NCBI GenBank assembly: GCA_023392945.1
Contig: JAEWNB010000179.1
Location: forward strand, 1-29,950
Source: Bacteroidota bacterium
GTDB taxonomy: Bacteria; Bacteroidota; Bacteroidia; Bacteroidales; WCHB1-69
Length of the DNA stretch: 29,950 nucleotides
Direction of reading: 5' to 3'
The notes under the pieces were generated by a model, which worked only from the letters and a program-made list of their open reading frames with translations, ran no database searches and was not told the DNA's origin. The translations under genes were made by a program, and so were the position numbers. Numbering within the stretch: position 1 is the first letter of the stretch; the number at the start of each line of letters is the position of its first letter. Of the stretch, positions 1 through 8,802 are shown piece after piece.

Positions 1-1
1 C

Positions 2-745
2 TTAGCACTATTAACCTTAGAAGTAGATTCTCAGAATGAAAAGGATTCGGTTCCTGATTATGAAATTTCTACCACTTTTCAAAGTCGCTATGTCTGGCGT
101 GGACTTGATCTTGGAGGCGCATCCCCGTGTTTGCAGCCCGCGATGTCAATATCATGGAAAGGCTTCTCTCTCGGGTGTTGGGGAGCTCTCTCTTTTGCCA
201 AAGAAAGCAATCAGGAAGTAGACCTTTATCTATCCTATACTTTTTTTAAAGAGCTTTTTACTGTTATCATTTCTGATTATTTTGCTGCACCATACAATGA
301 CTTTTCCTATTTTAACTATCGGAACAATACTACTCTGCATGTTTTTGAGGCAGGTTTTTCCTATAATGGATTTGAAAAAGTGCCTGTAAAAGCTTCACTC
401 TATATCAATTTTTTCGGCGCTGATGCCAAGAATTCTGAAGGTAGGAATCTCTTTTCTTCTTATGCCGAAATTGCTTATTGCCCTGTCATCAAGCGCATTG
501 GAGTCGAGTTGAATCTCTTTGCCGGAGCTGCTCTCAATGGTCAGTATTATATCGATTTCGATCTTGGGCAAAGAGTATTGGGATTCTATGGCAATAAAGG
601 ATTTGCCGTTGTAAATGTAGGACTTTCAGCTACTAAGGAATTGGTAATTAAAGACAAACTTGCCATTCCCATTAGCACCGCCTTGATCGTAAATCCGAAT
701 GCACGTCAGGTATTTCTTGTAGGAAGTATCGGTTTTATATTATAA
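2..745 (+). CDS. Outer-membrane beta-barrel protein, 3' part (TorF/Gcw_chp-like putative porin)
   Basis: The frame is open from base 2 of the window to the stop at 743-745, so the gene starts upstream and 247 C-terminal residues are visible. About twenty residues in, it reads SRYVWRGLDLG followed by LQPAMSISWKGFSLGCWG. This tyrosine-, tryptophan- and glycine-rich pattern is typical of the first strands of the TorF/Gcw_chp putative porins common in Bacteroidota. The remainder alternates polar and hydrophobic residues with many aromatics, as expected for outer-membrane strands, and the chain ends in a hydrophobic strand (GSIGFIL). The signal peptide would lie outside the window. The stop is four bases from the stop of the convergent M20 gene, with no obvious terminator between them. 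The substrate is unknown. The family assignment rests on motif resemblance only. Confidence 0.72.
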   Translation, partial: LALLTLEVDSQNEKDSVPDYEISTTFQSRYVWRGLDLGGASPCLQPAMSISWKGFSLGCWGALSFAKESNQEVDLYLSYTFFKELFTVIISDYFAAPYNDFSYFNYRNNTTLHVFEAGFSYNGFEKVPVKASLYINFFGADAKNSEGRNLFSSYAEIAYCPVIKRIGVELNLFAGAALNGQYYIDFDLGQRVLGFYGNKGFAVVNVGLSATKELVIKDKLAIPISTALIVNPNARQVFLVGSIGFIL

Positions 746-749
746 CCCT

Positions 750-2123
750 TTACTTTTTCATCATTTCAGCATAATAGCTATAAAAATAAGGGATAGTTTC
801 AATTCCTTTAAGAAAGTGTTCCAGTTTAAAATTTTCGTTAGGAGAATGAATGGCATCGGATTCCAGTCCAAAGCCCATCAGGATAGATTTAATTCCCAAT
901 ATTTTTTCAAAGCCGGCAATGATAGGAATGCTCCCGCCGCTTCTGGTTGGAACAGGCTGTTTGCCGAAAGTGGCAATATAGGCTTTTTCTGCAGCCTTGT
1001 AGGCTACCATATCGATAGGAGAGACGTAAGCTTCGCCCCCGTGGCTTGGAGTCACTTTAACTTTAACGCTTTTTGGGGCAATAGATTCAAAATGACGTTG
1101 GAATAAATCGCTGATTTTTTGGGAGTCTTGATTAGGCACCAGACGCATGGAAACCTTAGCATTTGCTTTTGACGGTAGCACTGTCTTGGAACCTTCACCG
1201 GTATAGCCTCCCCAAATGCCGCAAAGATCAAGCGTGGGACGAATGCCCGTTCTTTCAATTGTTGAATAGCCTTCTTCACCATGAACATCGCTGATGTCAA
1301 TAGCTTTCTTGTAATCTTCCAATGAGAAGGGAGCTTTAGCCATCAGGCTTCGTTCTTCTTTTGATATTTCCACCACATCGTCATAGAAATGAGGGATGGT
1401 AATACGATTTTTTTCATCTGTCAGAGATGTTATCATCCGACAAAGAATATTGATAGGATTTGCAACTGCCCCACCGAATAAACCGGAATGCAAGTCACGA
1501 TTTGGTCCTGTTATTTCAACATCCAGATAAGACAATCCTCTTAATCCTACTGTGATAGAGGGGATTTCAGTAGCTATCATCCCTGTATCTGAAACCAGGA
1601 TGATGTCAGCTTTGAGCATCTCTTTATGTGTTTCGCAAAATTGATAGAGGCTCTTGCTTCCGATTTCCTCTTCGCCTTCAATCATAAATTTGACAATACA
1701 TGGGAGCTGTCCTGCCTTAACCATATATTCAAAAGCTTTGGCATGCATAAATGACTGACCTTTGTCGTCATCGGCACCGCGTGCCCATATTTTGCCGTCG
1801 CGGATTTCTGGTTCAAAAGGATTGGATTTCCATAACTCTAGAGGATCTACCGGCATCACGTCATAATGTCCGTAAACCAATACTGTCGGGGCATCAGGTG
1901 CAATTTGTTTCTCTCCGAAGACTACAGGGTTGCCTTCAGTAGGCATTACTTCGCAGCGGTCGGCTCCTGCTTCCAGAATCAGCTCTTTCCAGCGGTGGGC
2001 GCATTTAATCATATCTTCTTTATGTTCTTCCTGAGAACTGATTGAGGGAATACGAATCAAACTGAAAAGTTCTTCCAGAAATCTATTCCGATTTTGGTCG
2101 ATGTAATTTTTTAAATCTTTCAT
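750..2123 (-). CDS. M20 family metallodipeptidase
   Basis: A 457-residue cytosolic di-zinc peptidase of the M20 (CNDP/PepV-like) group, which hydrolyses dipeptides and some acylated amino acids. The full metal site is visible: His86 in VYGHYDV, bridging Asp119 in RGADDDKG, general-base Glu152 and metal-binding Glu153 in EGEEEIGS, Asp179 in SDTG and His426 in AIHSPNE. The lid/dimerisation domain (about residues 190-390) carries the family histidine His212 in DLHSG, and GGSIP follows at 396-400. Length is normal for the family and no signal peptide is present. The gene stands alone on its strand, converging on the porin-like gene. The stretch upstream is gene-poor. No clear promoter was found. 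Exact substrate preference cannot be read from the sequence. Confidence 0.93.
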   Translation of the reverse strand: MKDLKNYIDQNRNRFLEELFSLIRIPSISSQEEHKEDMIKCAHRWKELILEAGADRCEVMPTEGNPVVFGEKQIAPDAPTVLVYGHYDVMPVDPLELWKSNPFEPEIRDGKIWARGADDDKGQSFMHAKAFEYMVKAGQLPCIVKFMIEGEEEIGSKSLYQFCETHKEMLKADIILVSDTGMIATEIPSITVGLRGLSYLDVEITGPNRDLHSGLFGGAVANPINILCRMITSLTDEKNRITIPHFYDDVVEISKEERSLMAKAPFSLEDYKKAIDISDVHGEEGYSTIERTGIRPTLDLCGIWGGYTGEGSKTVLPSKANAKVSMRLVPNQDSQKISDLFQRHFESIAPKSVKVKVTPSHGGEAYVSPIDMVAYKAAEKAYIATFGKQPVPTRSGGSIPIIAGFEKILGIKSILMGFGLESDAIHSPNENFKLEHFLKGIETIPYFYSYYAEMMKK

Positions 2124-2364
2124 TCAATAATATGTTTAATTAATAATTTTCTGTGTAAGATCCTTTTTAACTTGTGAATTAGATTTTTGCAAGCTTTGTT
2201 TTAGGCATTGTAGCGAAAACACTATAAAGAACGAGGCTGCATGGACAGAGAAGGTCTCAGATTTTAGGGCTCCCACTTATTTAAAGAGTTTCTATTCATT
2301 TTCAAGACAATTTTTCTTTTTAATTTGTTAGTTTATCTTCATCTCTAGGAGAAAAAATCTTTGC

Positions 2365-2571
2365 TTACTTCGATGCAAATGTACCTCCTTTTTCTTTATT
2401 CATCTCATTTTTTTTATATATTTTTTCAGGTTGTTTATAATCAAGGATTTGGTATGCCCTTAGGGTGTTGTAATACTGAAAATAAGCATTTACTCTCTTA
2501 AACAAATCAGCTTCGGTTTCGTAGACATTTTGATAGCTATTCTCCGCAATCACGAGCGCAGCAGTAAACGA
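2365..2571 (-). pseudogene. Transposase C-terminal remnant (integrase-core type)
   Basis: Reading leftward from a stop at 2572-2574, the frame gives a fragment of under 70 residues containing VYETEADLF, then YFQYYNTLRAYQILDYKQPEKIY. This matches the end of DDE integrase-core transposases (IS3/IS481-like), whose C-terminus typically reads fYN..RpHq.LgYktP...Y. The catalytic DDE residues lie further upstream in such proteins and are absent here, and there is no real start, only a GTG at 2553. It is therefore a decayed fragment and not an active element. It sits directly before the polysaccharide locus. The exact IS family cannot be decided from so short a piece. Confidence 0.65.
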
Positions 2572-2661
2572 CTAAGCCGGAAGGCCCGGGATGAAAAGTA
2601 AATTTTTTAGTAGAATAATACTCTCGATTAAGATTGATTATTTTTGTAACGTTTTTTATTC

Positions 2662-2669
2662 TATTTTTG
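2662..2669 (+). promoter_or_regulatory. Candidate Bacteroidota -7 box upstream of the polysaccharide locus
   Basis: TATTTTTG fits the Bacteroidota -7 consensus TAnnTTTG exactly. It lies 51 bases before the ATG of the polymerase gene at 2721. The expected -33 TTTG is present at 2643-2646 but only 15 bases away, where 19-21 is usual, so the assignment is tentative. It would be the lead promoter of the nine-gene plus-strand locus. Confidence 0.4.
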
Positions 2670-2720
2670 CCTATTATTTACTAAAATATATAATTGATTG
2701 CACATTAACACATTTTCATT

Positions 2721-3983
2721 ATGGGTTTGATGACAGAAAAGAAATTGTTTACATTTGAAAATTGCCTGATTGTTTTTTTTATATTTTCTTTTTTGCTTAC
2801 TCCACCGTTGCACATTCCTTTATTTTATTTTTCTTTTCAGATAACCGACTTTTTGTTTCCGTTTGCTGTTATTTCCATTATTAAAAACAAATGGTACAAA
2901 GAGGACAATTTAAAAGTCATTATTTTCTTTATAGCCGTGTCGGTTTATATATTTTTTGGCATATTAATAAACGGGCAAATCAGAGTCATAAACGGTTATT
3001 TTGAAATTTATAAAGTAATCAAGATAGGGGCATTCTTTATTCTTTTTGGACAACAGACTAATTTTCAACTGATAAAATCCACTTTAGCTGTCACTTTTAT
3101 TTGTTTGTTGATTTTTAATATCTTACATTATTATAATGTATTCAATTTTAATGAGATCGTGATGCCTATATATTGCGGTTCCGACAATCTTAATTTGGTT
3201 TTTTTCGGGTATGATTCTTTAGGCAATCCTGCGACTAAAAGGATGATTGGCACTATAGGAAATCCAAATAATAACGCATTGATTTTTCTCCTGTTTTTAA
3301 TTTTATATGCCCCCCGTGAGAAATGGAGCAGAAAGAATATTGTATTCTTTTTTTTGGCTCTGATTGCCTTTATTATGTGTCAATCGCGTACAGGTATTAT
3401 TGCTTTTATCTGCATGATGATTGCGAATTACATTTTTTCAAAAATTCACTGGAAAAAAATATTACTCCAAAGCTCCTGTATTATTGCGATGATTGTTTTA
3501 GTAATGAACAGTTATGTAATTTTAAGCTTTTTTAATATCAATTTGCGGGGAGATTCTTCTCTTTATATAAGGTCGCTCTTTAATGCCGATGCTTTTAGGT
3601 CAAATTCCATGAAAGAAAGAATCAGGGTTTGGACTATGCTTCTCGGGGAGGCGAAAAAGAAGCCGCTTTTTGGACATTCTCCCGACAAGAACTATTTTTA
3701 CAATAACGGAATACACGTGGACAATGAATATGTTGCAGTAATCTACAAATACGGGATAATCGGATTGATAGTTTATCTGATGATTTTTATAGCTCCGTCA
3801 TTATATTCTTTCAGATTAGCCAGAAGTAGTCTTGCTGCCAAAAACATCATTTTAATTGCCGTAGCGGGAATGGTGACGGCTTTGACAAATTATGTTTTCT
3901 TTCAGTCTCAAATCTCTCTTTTTATATGTTTACTTGTCGCTATGAGTATACATATTTTTAGAAAAGAGGGAGTAGAGGCATGA
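2721..3983 (+). CDS. O-antigen polymerase (Wzy/Wzy_C family)
   Basis: A 420-residue polytopic inner-membrane protein with about ten or more hydrophobic segments. Three short motifs place it in the O-antigen polymerase/ligase superfamily: IGNPNNN at 179-185, QSRTG at 221-225 between membrane segments, and a large periplasmic-loop signature at 303-350 (W304, FGHS, HVDNEY, YKYGIIGL). Such proteins join lipid-linked repeat units in the periplasm (Wzy) or ligate the finished polymer to lipid A core (WaaL). It is first in the locus and directly precedes the flippase, which favours the polymerase role, while the last gene of the locus is the better ligase candidate. The start ATG at 2721 is followed by a second in-frame ATG three codons later. 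The protein is very hydrophobic and the gene strongly AT-rich, as is common for transferred polysaccharide loci. Confidence 0.8.
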   Translation: MGLMTEKKLFTFENCLIVFFIFSFLLTPPLHIPLFYFSFQITDFLFPFAVISIIKNKWYKEDNLKVIIFFIAVSVYIFFGILINGQIRVINGYFEIYKVIKIGAFFILFGQQTNFQLIKSTLAVTFICLLIFNILHYYNVFNFNEIVMPIYCGSDNLNLVFFGYDSLGNPATKRMIGTIGNPNNNALIFLLFLILYAPREKWSRKNIVFFFLALIAFIMCQSRTGIIAFICMMIANYIFSKIHWKKILLQSSCIIAMIVLVMNSYVILSFFNINLRGDSSLYIRSLFNADAFRSNSMKERIRVWTMLLGEAKKKPLFGHSPDKNYFYNNGIHVDNEYVAVIYKYGIIGLIVYLMIFIAPSLYSFRLARSSLAAKNIILIAVAGMVTALTNYVFFQSQISLFICLLVAMSIHIFRKEGVEA

Positions 3984-4031
3984 TTGTTGTTTTTGTTCAA
4001 GCCGACAGAGCGATAAATACCTAAAATTGAT

Positions 4032-4039
4032 TACTTTTG
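4032..4039 (+). promoter_or_regulatory. Candidate -7 box upstream of the flippase gene
   Basis: TACTTTTG matches TAnnTTTG and ends 34 bases before the flippase ATG, in the 90-base gap after the polymerase gene. No TTTG is found at the proper -33 distance. It may be a secondary internal promoter of the locus. Confidence 0.3.
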
Positions 4040-4073
4040 CAAACTTAAAGATTGCACATCGAAACAGGGGATT

Positions 4074-5531
4074 ATGTCATTAAAAGAGCAAACGGTCTCA
4101 GGGGTAAAATGGAATACGTTGGCCACGGCCAACAATGCTTTGGTGCAGATAGGTAAGTTGATGATTTTAGCAAGGCTGCTCCCGAAATCCGATTTCGGTT
4201 TGATTGCCATTGTCTTGATGTTGGTCGGTTTTTTTGACATTTTTGCAAGTTTGGGCTTATCCGTGGGCATTATTCATAAACAGAATATTACTCGGGAGCA
4301 GTATTCTTCAGTATTTTGGATTAATCTTATTGCCAGCATTGTAATATACGGTATTCTGTGTATTTGTTCTCCATTGGCTGTAAACTTCTTTCATCAGGAT
4401 GAGCTTGCGCTTTTAATACCGATTATGGGCACACAGCTTATTATCAATGCTTTCGGGAAGATGTTTTTTACTTTCAAAACCAAAGAGTTGGAGTTTAAGT
4501 TTATTTCTATCGTCAGTATTACCGGAGTAGCTATCGGCGCTATAGCTACCATTATTATGGCATATTCCGGTATGCGTGTTTACAGTCTTGTCTATGGAAT
4601 GCTTATTCAGTCGTTGGTAATTCAAGTGACTTATGCAGTTTCGGGAATGAGAAAATACAGAATTTTGTTCACTCTCCATGTAAGGGAAATTTTTGATATT
4701 CTAAAAATTGGTGGCTATCAGGTTGGCACACAAGTTTTTGACTATATTTCAAATAAAATCGATATTTTTATAATTGGGCGTTTTTTCGGAATGGAAATGT
4801 TAGGAATATATAATTTGGCCAAGGAACTTGTTTTGAAAGTAATTCAAGTTTTCAATCCTATTATTACAAATGTTGCCACTCCGGCATTTTCTAAGATTCA
4901 GGATAATTTGCCTTTAATGCAAACCACTTATCTTAAAATTCTAAAATTTTTATCTTTTGTTAATTTTCCCTTTTTTATTGCGACCTTTATCTTTGCAGAA
5001 CCTATAACGATTTTTTTCTATGGTCAAAAGATGATTGAAGTTGCTGTTTTTGTCAGGATATTAGCTCTTTGGGGACTCTTTAATTCGGTTGGAAATCCTG
5101 CCGGAATTCTTATGATATCTCTTGGACGAACCGATTTAGGATTTTATTGGACTATAGTAAGAATTTTTATTACATCAGCAGTTATTCTCATAGCAAGTTA
5201 TTTCACTATATATGCAATTGCATGGGCACAGGTTTTAATTGCCTTTTCTTTCTTTTTCCTTTATTGGCGGATGATGGTATATAACATGTCAAAAATACCT
5301 TTATCGAAATATATTGCCGCAAACGGAATGTCGTTTTTCTTATCGGCCCTGTCTGCCGTTATTACTGCTATCCCATTATATTTTACGGATAATCTTATTC
5401 TCCAATACGTCATTATAGTTCTTTATGTTTTGTTATACATTACATTCAATTTCTTCTTTAACAAACCTTTTCTTATGGAAATCGGGAATATGGTTTTTCA
5501 AAAACCTACCAGGCACTTTTTTATTAAATGA
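4074..5531 (+). CDS. Polysaccharide flippase of the MOP superfamily (Wzx/WzxC-type)
   Basis: A 485-residue integral membrane protein with roughly twelve to fourteen hydrophobic segments. The N-terminus (LKEQTVSGVKWNTLATANNALVQ, broken here by the length rule into SLKEQTVSGVKW and onward) followed by ILARLLPKSDFGLIAI is characteristic of the lipopolysaccharide/exopolysaccharide flippases of the MOP superfamily (Polysacc_synt/WzxC type). Such proteins move undecaprenyl-linked repeat units across the inner membrane for polymerisation. Length is normal and the chain ends in a hydrophobic region with a short basic tail. Its place between a Wzy-type polymerase and glycosyltransferases supports a Wzx/Wzy-dependent assembly route. 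The specific oligosaccharide is unknown. Confidence 0.88.
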   Translation: MSLKEQTVSGVKWNTLATANNALVQIGKLMILARLLPKSDFGLIAIVLMLVGFFDIFASLGLSVGIIHKQNITREQYSSVFWINLIASIVIYGILCICSPLAVNFFHQDELALLIPIMGTQLIINAFGKMFFTFKTKELEFKFISIVSITGVAIGAIATIIMAYSGMRVYSLVYGMLIQSLVIQVTYAVSGMRKYRILFTLHVREIFDILKIGGYQVGTQVFDYISNKIDIFIIGRFFGMEMLGIYNLAKELVLKVIQVFNPIITNVATPAFSKIQDNLPLMQTTYLKILKFLSFVNFPFFIATFIFAEPITIFFYGQKMIEVAVFVRILALWGLFNSVGNPAGILMISLGRTDLGFYWTIVRIFITSAVILIASYFTIYAIAWAQVLIAFSFFFLYWRMMVYNMSKIPLSKYIAANGMSFFLSALSAVITAIPLYFTDNLILQYVIIVLYVLLYITFNFFFNKPFLMEIGNMVFQKPTRHFFIK

Positions 5532-5602
5532 AAATTTATTCATCGACAAATAGTTGAACTCATAAAGAAATTTATCTATAAAGAATATTACATATAGAAA
5601 AA

Positions 5603-6637
5603 ATGAAAAAATTATTACTTTTCGGCAGCAACAGTATTCACACATACAACTATTTTCAGATCATTAAGGATTTTTTTGATGATATTTTGCTCGTAACAGA
5701 TAAACCGGCAGGAATTTGTGACTCGATACCGAAATTAGTTGTAAATTATTCTTTCAGGCATCCATTAAATATTCTTAATATAATTAGCACTACCCGTAAG
5801 ATAATTGACGATTATCAGCCGAGTATTATTCATCTTCATCAAATTGATACCAGAGCATTTTGTGCTTTGAAAGCTTTGAAAAAAAGGGACATTCCGGTTG
5901 TAGTTACTGCATGGGGTAGTGATGTATTGATTAATCCGAAGAGGAATTGGGTATTAAGAAAGATGGTTCGATATATTCTTGAAAACGGAACTTATTTTAC
6001 TGCCGATTCAAGATGTGTTTCATCCGAGATGAGAAAGCTCACTAAAAAGGAGCTCAATATAACCATTGCCAATTTTGGAGTTGATGTTGAAATGAATGAT
6101 TGTGAAAAAGAAAACATTATATTTTCGAATCGTCTTCACGAGCCTTTATATAGAATTGATAAAATTGTTTATGCTTTTAAAAGGTTTGTCGAAAATCATC
6201 CCGATTGGAAGCTTATTATTGCTGCTGAAGGTTCCGAAACCCCTAAACTCAAGAAACTTGTTCAATCGTTAAATCTTAACGATTCTATTTCTTTTGTCGG
6301 ATGGCTCGATAAATCTCAGAATGCACATTATTATTCTATTTCAAAATATTGGATATCAATTCCTGAAAGTGATGGAGTATCTATCAGTCTTCTCGAAGCC
6401 ATGAGTATGAATGGTATCCCGATAGTGTCAGCTCTTCCGGCAAAATACGAATGGATTCTTCATAATATAAATGGATTTTTAGTAGATGATATTGATTCGG
6501 ATTTCATCTCTGAAGCCATGAATATTCCTAAGGAGCTTGCGATGGCCGTCAATAAACGGATAATTGCCGAAAAGGCTACTAAATCGATTAATAAAGAGAA
6601 ATTTATTTCTATTTACAGAAAAATATTAATGAATTAA
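5603..6637 (+). CDS. Glycosyltransferase family 4
   Basis: A 344-residue soluble GT-B enzyme. The N-terminal acceptor domain starts KKLLLFGSNSIHTYNYF and contains IIHLHQIDTRA (75-85) and TAWGSDVL (102-109), both typical of GT4 enzymes. The C-terminal donor domain has IIAAEGSETP, FVGWLD (231-236) and the retaining-transferase signature SDGVSISLLEAMS, in which Asp257 stands where the first Glu of the E-x7-E motif usually is and Glu265 is the second. SDG versions of this motif are common in the family. The enzyme would add one sugar to the lipid-linked repeat unit at the cytosolic face of the membrane. It lies 71 bases after the flippase gene and 30 before the next glycosyltransferase. Sugar specificity is not readable. 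Confidence 0.85.
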   Translation: MKKLLLFGSNSIHTYNYFQIIKDFFDDILLVTDKPAGICDSIPKLVVNYSFRHPLNILNIISTTRKIIDDYQPSIIHLHQIDTRAFCALKALKKRDIPVVVTAWGSDVLINPKRNWVLRKMVRYILENGTYFTADSRCVSSEMRKLTKKELNITIANFGVDVEMNDCEKENIIFSNRLHEPLYRIDKIVYAFKRFVENHPDWKLIIAAEGSETPKLKKLVQSLNLNDSISFVGWLDKSQNAHYYSISKYWISIPESDGVSISLLEAMSMNGIPIVSALPAKYEWILHNINGFLVDDIDSDFISEAMNIPKELAMAVNKRIIAEKATKSINKEKFISIYRKILMN

Positions 6638-6667
6638 AGTATCTGAAATAAATTAGAAAAATATAAA

Positions 6668-7771
6668 ATGAAAATTGTTCATCTCACCTCTGTCCATCCC
6701 GAAAGTGATGTTCGTATTTTTCGTAAAGAATGTCTTTCACTGGTTAAAGCCGGCTATGATGTCAGTTTGATTGCTGCAGGGGCAAAAGACAAGATGGTTG
6801 AGGGAGTGAAAATTTTTGGAGTTAAAAGGATTCAGAATCGCTGGAAAAGAATTTTTTTTTCGGGGAAATATGTTTATAAAAAAGCAGTGGAACTGGATGC
6901 TGAAATTTACCATTTTCATGACCCTGAATTGTTACCGGTTGGTATCAAATTAAAGAGATTAGGTAAAAAGGTGATTTTTGACAGTCATGAAGATGTTCCC
7001 GGGCAGATATTGGAAAAAGAGTGGCTCCCCCGGACGTTCAGGAAATGTCTTTCTATTGCATACACCCTGTATGAAAGCAGGATATTAAAGAAACTGGATG
7101 CTGTCATTTCCGTTACACCCGTTCTTACCGAAAGACTGATAAAAATCAACAAAAATACTTTTCAAATAACCAATTATCCTATTGTGGATAATATTTTTAT
7201 TGATAAAAGGAAGTGGCAGCGTTCAATATGTTTTGCCGGAGGAATTTCAAAACAATGGCTTCACGAGAATGTTATCAATGCAATTGAAAACATTTCGGAT
7301 ATAACTTATCGCATTGCAGGAACTTCCGATAGTGCCTATTTGGATAAAATTTCCTTTTTAACCGGATGGAAAAAGGTTCAGTTTGTTGGTAAAATTCCTT
7401 TTAATGAGGTAAATGATTTTATTTCGGTTTCTTCGGCGGGGATGGCTTTGAATGATTATCTTCCCAATGTGGGATATAAATCCGGTTCATTGGGAAATAC
7501 AAAGCTTTTCGAATATATGCAATCAGGAATTCCGGTTATTTGTACTGACTTTGTACTTTGGAAAGAGATTGTTGAAGAAGCTGACTGTGGAATTTGTGTG
7601 AATCCTAATGATAAAGAAGCCATTACACGTGCTATTCGTTATTTTATTGATAATCCTGATGTTGCTGAAAAGATGGGAAATAACGGGAGAAAAGTAGTTG
7701 AGGATAAATATAATTGGCACTCGCAGGAAATAATTTTACTAAATTTGTATCGTAATCTTTGCGATAAATAA
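6668..7771 (+). CDS. Glycosyltransferase family 4
   Basis: A 367-residue GT-B glycosyltransferase. The N-terminal half has the GT4 pattern MKIVHLTSVHPESDVRIF, YHFHDPELLP (81-90) and FDSHEDVP (104-111), which is common in Bacteroidota polysaccharide loci. The donor half has CFAGGISKQ (188-195), RIAGTSD, FVGKIP (239-244) and the nucleotide-sugar site SLGNTKLFEYMQSGIPV with Glu282. The usual first Glu of E-x7-E is replaced by a glycine/serine-rich turn, as in related members. No membrane segment is seen. It is cotranscribed-looking with the flanking transferases (gaps of 30 and 38 bases). Donor and acceptor are unknown. Confidence 0.85.
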   Translation: MKIVHLTSVHPESDVRIFRKECLSLVKAGYDVSLIAAGAKDKMVEGVKIFGVKRIQNRWKRIFFSGKYVYKKAVELDAEIYHFHDPELLPVGIKLKRLGKKVIFDSHEDVPGQILEKEWLPRTFRKCLSIAYTLYESRILKKLDAVISVTPVLTERLIKINKNTFQITNYPIVDNIFIDKRKWQRSICFAGGISKQWLHENVINAIENISDITYRIAGTSDSAYLDKISFLTGWKKVQFVGKIPFNEVNDFISVSSAGMALNDYLPNVGYKSGSLGNTKLFEYMQSGIPVICTDFVLWKEIVEEADCGICVNPNDKEAITRAIRYFIDNPDVAEKMGNNGRKVVEDKYNWHSQEIILLNLYRNLCDK

Positions 7772-7809
7772 AGACTTAAAAAAAGCTGTAGCAACTAATC
7801 GACGAGAAT

Positions 7810-8802
7810 ATGAATATTAATACCGTTTCTATAATAGTACCGTGCAGGAATGAGGAGAAATATATCGCTCACTGTATTCGTTCCCTGACAGAAATGTGTA
7901 GCGCTGATATCACGTGTGAAATTATTATTGTCGACGGAGAAAGCACCGATAATACTCTTTCAATTATTGCAGAATATCAAAAAGAATTCCCATACATCAA
8001 AGTGGTAAATAATAGTCAAAGATTTACTCCAATGGGATTAAATTTGGGTATCAGGAATGCCACAGGTGAATTTATTCTGATTGCAAGTGCTCATTCTTCT
8101 TTTTCTAAGGATTATCTTTCCATTCTTCTGAGTGAACGAAAACGTCTGAATGCCGATGTCGTGGGTGGGGTAATGATTACTTCCGTTTTGAATAGCAATA
8201 AAAAATCTGAAGCTATCAGAGAAGTGCTTTCATGTAAATTTGGTGTTGGGAATGCGCATTTCAGAACCGGCATAAAAAGCCCCCGACAGGTTGATACTGT
8301 TCCTTTTGGATTATATAAAAAAACTCTTTTTGAAGAGGCCGGCTATTATGACGAAAGGTTAATTCGTAATCACGACATTGAATTTTCAAAGCGGTTGATC
8401 GCTTCAGGGAAAAAAATCTTTCTGATACCGGATGCCATTTGCAGTTATTATGCCCGTGAATCGTATCGTTCACTTGCGAAAAATAATTTCAGAAACGGAC
8501 TTTGGAATATGTTGACAATAAAATTCTCCCATAGATTTTCGTCGTTATCACTTCGCCATTTTATTCCACTTCTTTTTATACTTTCCATTATTTTACCGAT
8601 TTTACTCTCATTTGTTTATTTTCCATTTCTATTTCTGGCGATTGCTTCTCTTTTTCTCTATCTTTGCTTTCTGACAATCAATACGGGACATATTGTGATA
8701 GAAAAGAAGTTATCTTTTCTACATATATTTGTCTCCTTTATTGTACTCCATATTTCATATGGAACAGGTTCATTATGTGGTATTTTCAAATCCATTAAAT
8801 AG
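7810..8802 (+). CDS. Glycosyltransferase family 2, ExoA-like, membrane-anchored
   Basis: A 330-residue GT-A enzyme with a C-terminal membrane region. The nucleotide-binding start is clear: VSIIVPCRNEEKYI and IIVDGESTDNT with Asp42. Later come GEFILIASAHSSF (86-98), FGLYKKTLFEEAGYYDE (166-182) and NHDIEFSKRL (188-197), the order seen in ExoA-type succinoglycan transferases. At the site where these enzymes usually carry a metal-binding DxD-like triplet (DAH in ExoA relatives) this protein reads SAH (93-95), so the first Asp is missing. Residues 250-330 form about three hydrophobic segments that would anchor it to the inner membrane. Its stop codon shares one base with the GTG start of the next gene, indicating translational coupling. 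Confidence 0.83.
   Translation: MNINTVSIIVPCRNEEKYIAHCIRSLTEMCSADITCEIIIVDGESTDNTLSIIAEYQKEFPYIKVVNNSQRFTPMGLNLGIRNATGEFILIASAHSSFSKDYLSILLSERKRLNADVVGGVMITSVLNSNKKSEAIREVLSCKFGVGNAHFRTGIKSPRQVDTVPFGLYKKTLFEEAGYYDERLIRNHDIEFSKRLIASGKKIFLIPDAICSYYARESYRSLAKNNFRNGLWNMLTIKFSHRFSSLSLRHFIPLLFILSIILPILLSFVYFPFLFLAIASLFLYLCFLTINTGHIVIEKKLSFLHIFVSFIVLHISYGTGSLCGIFKSIK

Larger units (their letters stand above)
2124..2720. other. Gene-poor intergenic region at the edge of the polysaccharide locus
   Basis: This stretch of about 600 bases contains no intact gene. It holds a transposase remnant (about 2365-2571, minus strand), a short G+C-rich block (about 2554-2592, with CCCGGG) that stands out from its AT-rich surroundings, and a candidate promoter for the downstream polymerase gene at 2662-2669. 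I see nothing recognisable in 2124-2360 apart from AT-rich sequence upstream of the M20 gene. No terminal inverted repeats or target duplications of an insertion sequence could be picked out by eye. Confidence 0.6.

Noticed and set aside
36..221. Short plus-strand frame overlapping the start of the porin-like gene, suggesting a frameshift
   Set aside because: The true frame is open from base 2 and gives a continuous family-like protein, so no frameshift is needed and this short frame is a shadow.
2554..2640. Upstream minus-strand text FHPGPSGLVVYCC as an eroded HSDRG-type transposase motif
   Set aside because: The match is too loose, it is in another frame than the remnant, and the spacing to the C-terminal part is wrong for an intact core.
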